Under the pieces are notes generated by a model. The model saw nothing but the letters and a program-made list of their open reading frames with translations, ran no database searches and was not told where the DNA came from. Positions 61,612 to 64,000 of a stretch of DNA of 64,000 nucleotides are shown one piece after another (positions within the stretch are counted from its first letter, which is position 1; each line of letters starts with the position of its first letter). Source of the stretch: Mycobacterium sp. 852013-50091_SCH5140682. Its GTDB lineage: Bacteria > Actinomycetota > Actinomycetes > Mycobacteriales > Mycobacteriaceae. Location: assembly GCF_001665685.1 (NCBI RefSeq), contig NZ_LZTB01000128.1, positions 1-64,000 on the forward strand. Direction: 5' to 3'. A program made the position numbers and the translations under genes.

Positions 61612-63975
61612 TTCGTCGCCGGCATTCAGATCGCTTTCGGGCGCAGCCTCGGCCAGCGTGAAGTAGTTTTCTTCTTCCTGAACGAAGTGCAGGCGAAGCA
61701 GCGCGTAGAGGCCGTAGAGGCACGCCAGCAGGTCGTCGATCTGATCAGGTTGGATTGCCCCGGCTGCTTCGGCAAGCCCCGCGTGTGCGCCGATCCGATC
61801 CGCGAGCCGCTGAATCTCGGCGTGGGTGCGGCTCATGGTGGCGGTGGCCTCACCCCCTCCGAGGGGGCGCGCCAGCGCGGGGTACAACAGGGTTTCCTCC
61901 GCCTGTTCGTGGGGCAGAATTCGATCGACGAGCAGACGGTGCGCAGTGAGCAGTGATTGGAGCGCCGTGGCGTCGGGTGCGGCGGCCAGCAGGTCGGCGC
62001 TGTCCCGCAGGACCCCGAGCGTGTCCCGCAACTCGTCGTGTTCGGCGGAGAAGCGGCGCAGCATTTTCTCGGTATCGGCGGGCACCTCGACGTCGGTGGT
62101 ATTCCCACGCAAGGCGCGCAGCGCATTGAGAATCACGGCGACATCGATACCTTCTTGCAGTAGCGCACCAGCCGCGGGCGGTAACCAGCCCACCGCGGCA
62201 ACCACCATCGCCAGCAGCGACAAGCTCATGCCCGCGACGGCGCTTTGTACGGCGATGTGCCGCGACCAGCGGGCGATATCCATGGCGTCGGCGAGCCGGT
62301 CGAGGCGGTCGGTGGTCAATACGATATCGGCGGCTTCGGAGGACGCGGTGGCGCCGCGTGCCCCCATCGCCACGCCGACGGTCGCGGCTGCCAGTGCAGG
62401 CGCGTCGTTGATTCCGTCACCAACCATCACCGTCACCGCACGTTCGCGTTCGCAACGCACGGCAGCGACCTTGTCGGCGGGAGTCTGCTCGGCGTACACC
62501 TCGTCCAGTCCCAACACGGTGGCGACTTCGCGCGCTGGTTCGGCGCGGTCACCGGTCAACATGACCAGGCGGTTCATGCCCGCGTCGCGCAGCCGCCGCA
62601 TGGTGCGGGGCGCATGGCGACGCAACGGATCCCGCAGCAGCACGGCACCGCTTGGCGTGTCGTCGAGGCATACCCACGCGACGGCTGCGCCGTCGAGGCG
62701 CGCCCGGTTGATGACGGCGCGAGCCCAGTCACCAGACACTGCGCCGACAGGTATTTTCCCGACGAAAATCCGCCGGCCCTCGATCGTGGCGGTGACCCCT
62801 CGGCCGGACTCTTCTACGACGTCCTCGGGCAGCGACAGATGAATTCCGCGGGTCAGGGCCTCGGTGACTATCGCCTCAGCCAGCACGTGAGGGGAGTACT
62901 GATCCACGGACGCGGCCAACCGCAACAATTCGGTCGTGGTATGGCCCGGCGCGCCGACGACGTCAATGACCGCCGGACGTCCCATCGTCAATGTCCCGGT
63001 CTTGTCCATCACCAAAGTCGTTGCCTGTCCCAGATTCTCCAACGCGCCGCCGCCCCGCACGATCACGCCGGCCCGGGATGCCCGTGACAAGCCCGACACG
63101 ATCGCCACCGGCGCCGCCAACAACAGCGGACACGGGGTCGCCACCACCAACACCGCCACCGCCCGCACCGGCGAGCCGCTGGCCAGCCACGCAATGCCCG
63201 CGAGTAACAACGCCAGAGGCAGGAACCACGCCGCGTACCTGTCGGCCAAACGCACCAGCGGAGCACTCTCCGCGCCGGCCTGCTGTGCCAGCCGCACAAT
63301 CCCGGCATAGGTGCTGTCCTCGGCTGTGGCAGTGGCACGCAATTCGAATGCGCCGCCGGCGTTGACCACACCGCTGCGGACCGGGTCGCCGACACCGCGT
63401 TCCACCTGAACCGATTCGCCCGTCAGTGCCGACTCGTCAAGAACCGCAACCACGTCGGCCACTCGACCGTCGACCGGGACCACTTCGCCTGACCCCACGA
63501 CCAGCAGGTCATCGACGACCACTTCGGCCAGCGGGATCGTCTCGACCGTCGTGCCGGCCCGGCGCCGGGCAAATTTTGGTGCCCGCTCCATCAACGCCCG
63601 CAGATCGTGAGATGCCCGCCGCGCTGCCGCGGAGTCGAGGGCACGTCCACCGGCCAGCATCACCGCGACCAGGGCGCCGGCCAGATACTCACCCACCAGC
63701 AGCGTGCCGACCAACGACAGCACGGCTATCACGTCCACGCCGAATTGGCCCCGACGCAGCCCCGCGACCACCCACGCCACCGCGGGCACCACTGCCAGTA
63801 CTGTGCCGGCAATCCAGAAGCTGTCGGCCAGTTGTCGGGATGCGGTCAGCCACGCTATTCCGCCACCACCCAGGGCAACCACGGTCGTAACAGCGAGGGC
63901 GGGTTCGATCAGTGGGCGGATCCGACTGAGCTGCAGGGCAACCCAGGATTCGCGGGAGTTCAGATGCGAGCGCAT
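61591..63975 (-). CDS. P1-type metal ATPase with CPL motif, fused to a C-terminal hemerythrin domain
   Basis: 794 residues. P-type ATPase motifs are TGES (185-188), D324-KTGT, MLTGDRAEPA and VGDGINDAPALA. The membrane motif is TPCPLLLA (C282-P283-L284), a variant of the P1B CPC/SPC signature. There is no N-terminal metal-binding CxxC domain. Residues about 640-785 form a hemerythrin/HHE four-helix domain with spaced H and E residues (AEHDELRDTL, LPHEQAEETLLYP, SRTHAEIQRL, LHFVQEEENYF) suited to a di-iron site. It may sense O2, NO or iron and gate ion export; the transported metal is not clear. The ATG at 63975 is 25 bp from the window end, so its promoter is not visible. Confidence 0.9.
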   Translation of the reverse strand: MRSHLNSRESWVALQLSRIRPLIEPALAVTTVVALGGGGIAWLTASRQLADSFWIAGTVLAVVPAVAWVVAGLRRGQFGVDVIAVLSLVGTLLVGEYLAGALVAVMLAGGRALDSAAARRASHDLRALMERAPKFARRRAGTTVETIPLAEVVVDDLLVVGSGEVVPVDGRVADVVAVLDESALTGESVQVERGVGDPVRSGVVNAGGAFELRATATAEDSTYAGIVRLAQQAGAESAPLVRLADRYAAWFLPLALLLAGIAWLASGSPVRAVAVLVVATPCPLLLAAPVAIVSGLSRASRAGVIVRGGGALENLGQATTLVMDKTGTLTMGRPAVIDVVGAPGHTTTELLRLAASVDQYSPHVLAEAIVTEALTRGIHLSLPEDVVEESGRGVTATIEGRRIFVGKIPVGAVSGDWARAVINRARLDGAAVAWVCLDDTPSGAVLLRDPLRRHAPRTMRRLRDAGMNRLVMLTGDRAEPAREVATVLGLDEVYAEQTPADKVAAVRCERERAVTVMVGDGINDAPALAAATVGVAMGARGATASSEAADIVLTTDRLDRLADAMDIARWSRHIAVQSAVAGMSLSLLAMVVAAVGWLPPAAGALLQEGIDVAVILNALRALRGNTTDVEVPADTEKMLRRFSAEHDELRDTLGVLRDSADLLAAAPDATALQSLLTAHRLLVDRILPHEQAEETLLYPALARPLGGGEATATMSRTHAEIQRLADRIGAHAGLAEAAGAIQPDQIDDLLACLYGLYALLRLHFVQEEENYFTLAEAAPESDLNAGDESHPIAR

Positions 63976-64000
63976 GGCCGTCGTGTCAGCGGTGCTCGCG

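Overview
The window reads as chromosomal DNA of a mycobacterium, probably an environmental, fast-growing Mycolicibacterium-type species. The evidence is high GC, a DUF222/HNH (13E12-type) gene at the left edge, two DevR/DosR paralogues, two DevS-type GAF kinases, HspX, a Tgs1-like acyltransferase, Acg-type nitroreductases, and relatives of M. tuberculosis Rv1733c, Rv2004c, OtsB1 (Rv2006), PfkB (Rv2029c), Rv2030c, Rv2625c and Rv2629. I assigned these by protein recognition and ran no database search. No tRNA, rRNA, CRISPR array, insertion sequence or phage gene was seen.

Almost the whole window, from about 2.1 kb to 62 kb, looks like one very large DosR (hypoxia/NO dormancy) regulon island. 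About 25 sites resembling the DosR palindrome (core GGGAC-TTNN-GTCCC) lie just upstream of, or between, genes and gene pairs. Layout: 1-2.1 kb is flanking DNA (HNH protein, then a decayed luciferase-like oxidoreductase). 2.1-19.4 kb holds seven universal stress proteins (USPs), both devR genes (each joined to a USP gene), three nitroreductases, an alcohol dehydrogenase, a DUF2156 protein, an Rv1733c-like membrane protein, a GNAT protein, an APH/AAA protein and a stomatin-like protein. 19.6-26.9 kb has a SHOCT/cupredoxin pair, a SulP transporter, tgs1, an Rv2625c-like protease, a zinc-ribbon protein and another USP. 26.9-39.7 kb is carbon metabolism and protection: PEP synthase, PfkB, a three-domain trehalose-metabolism fusion, a PNPOx-fold protein, two USPs, an SRPBCC protein, hspX and the Rv2030c-like fusion. 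40-46.8 kb has a beta-ketoacyl synthase III pair, an SPW/Nramp-like/DNA ligase operon and a second SPW protein. 46.8-51 kb has the two kinases. 51.1-59.9 kb has a hydrolase gene and a long operon for acetyl/acyl-CoA and lipid metabolism. 60-64 kb has an F420-type reductase, an Rv2629-like protein and a P-type ATPase fused to hemerythrin.

The parts fit a programme for oxygen limitation. GAF kinases and DevR proteins sense and transmit. USPs, HspX and the Rv2629-like protein protect macromolecules or translation. PEP synthase, PfkB and the OtsB1 fusion re-route carbon. Acetyl-CoA synthetase, a ketoacid dehydrogenase, an ACP and two WS/DGAT acyltransferases could feed storage lipid. The least familiar items are the 8-kb acs-E1-E2-ACP-hydrolase-WS/DGAT operon, the ketosynthase III pair in which one partner lacks the catalytic histidine, the second DevS-like kinase whose ATP-binding domain is decayed, the Met-rich cupredoxin, the DPSG-type Nramp relative in an operon with a DNA ligase, and a C-terminal PRAA tail shared by several proteins.
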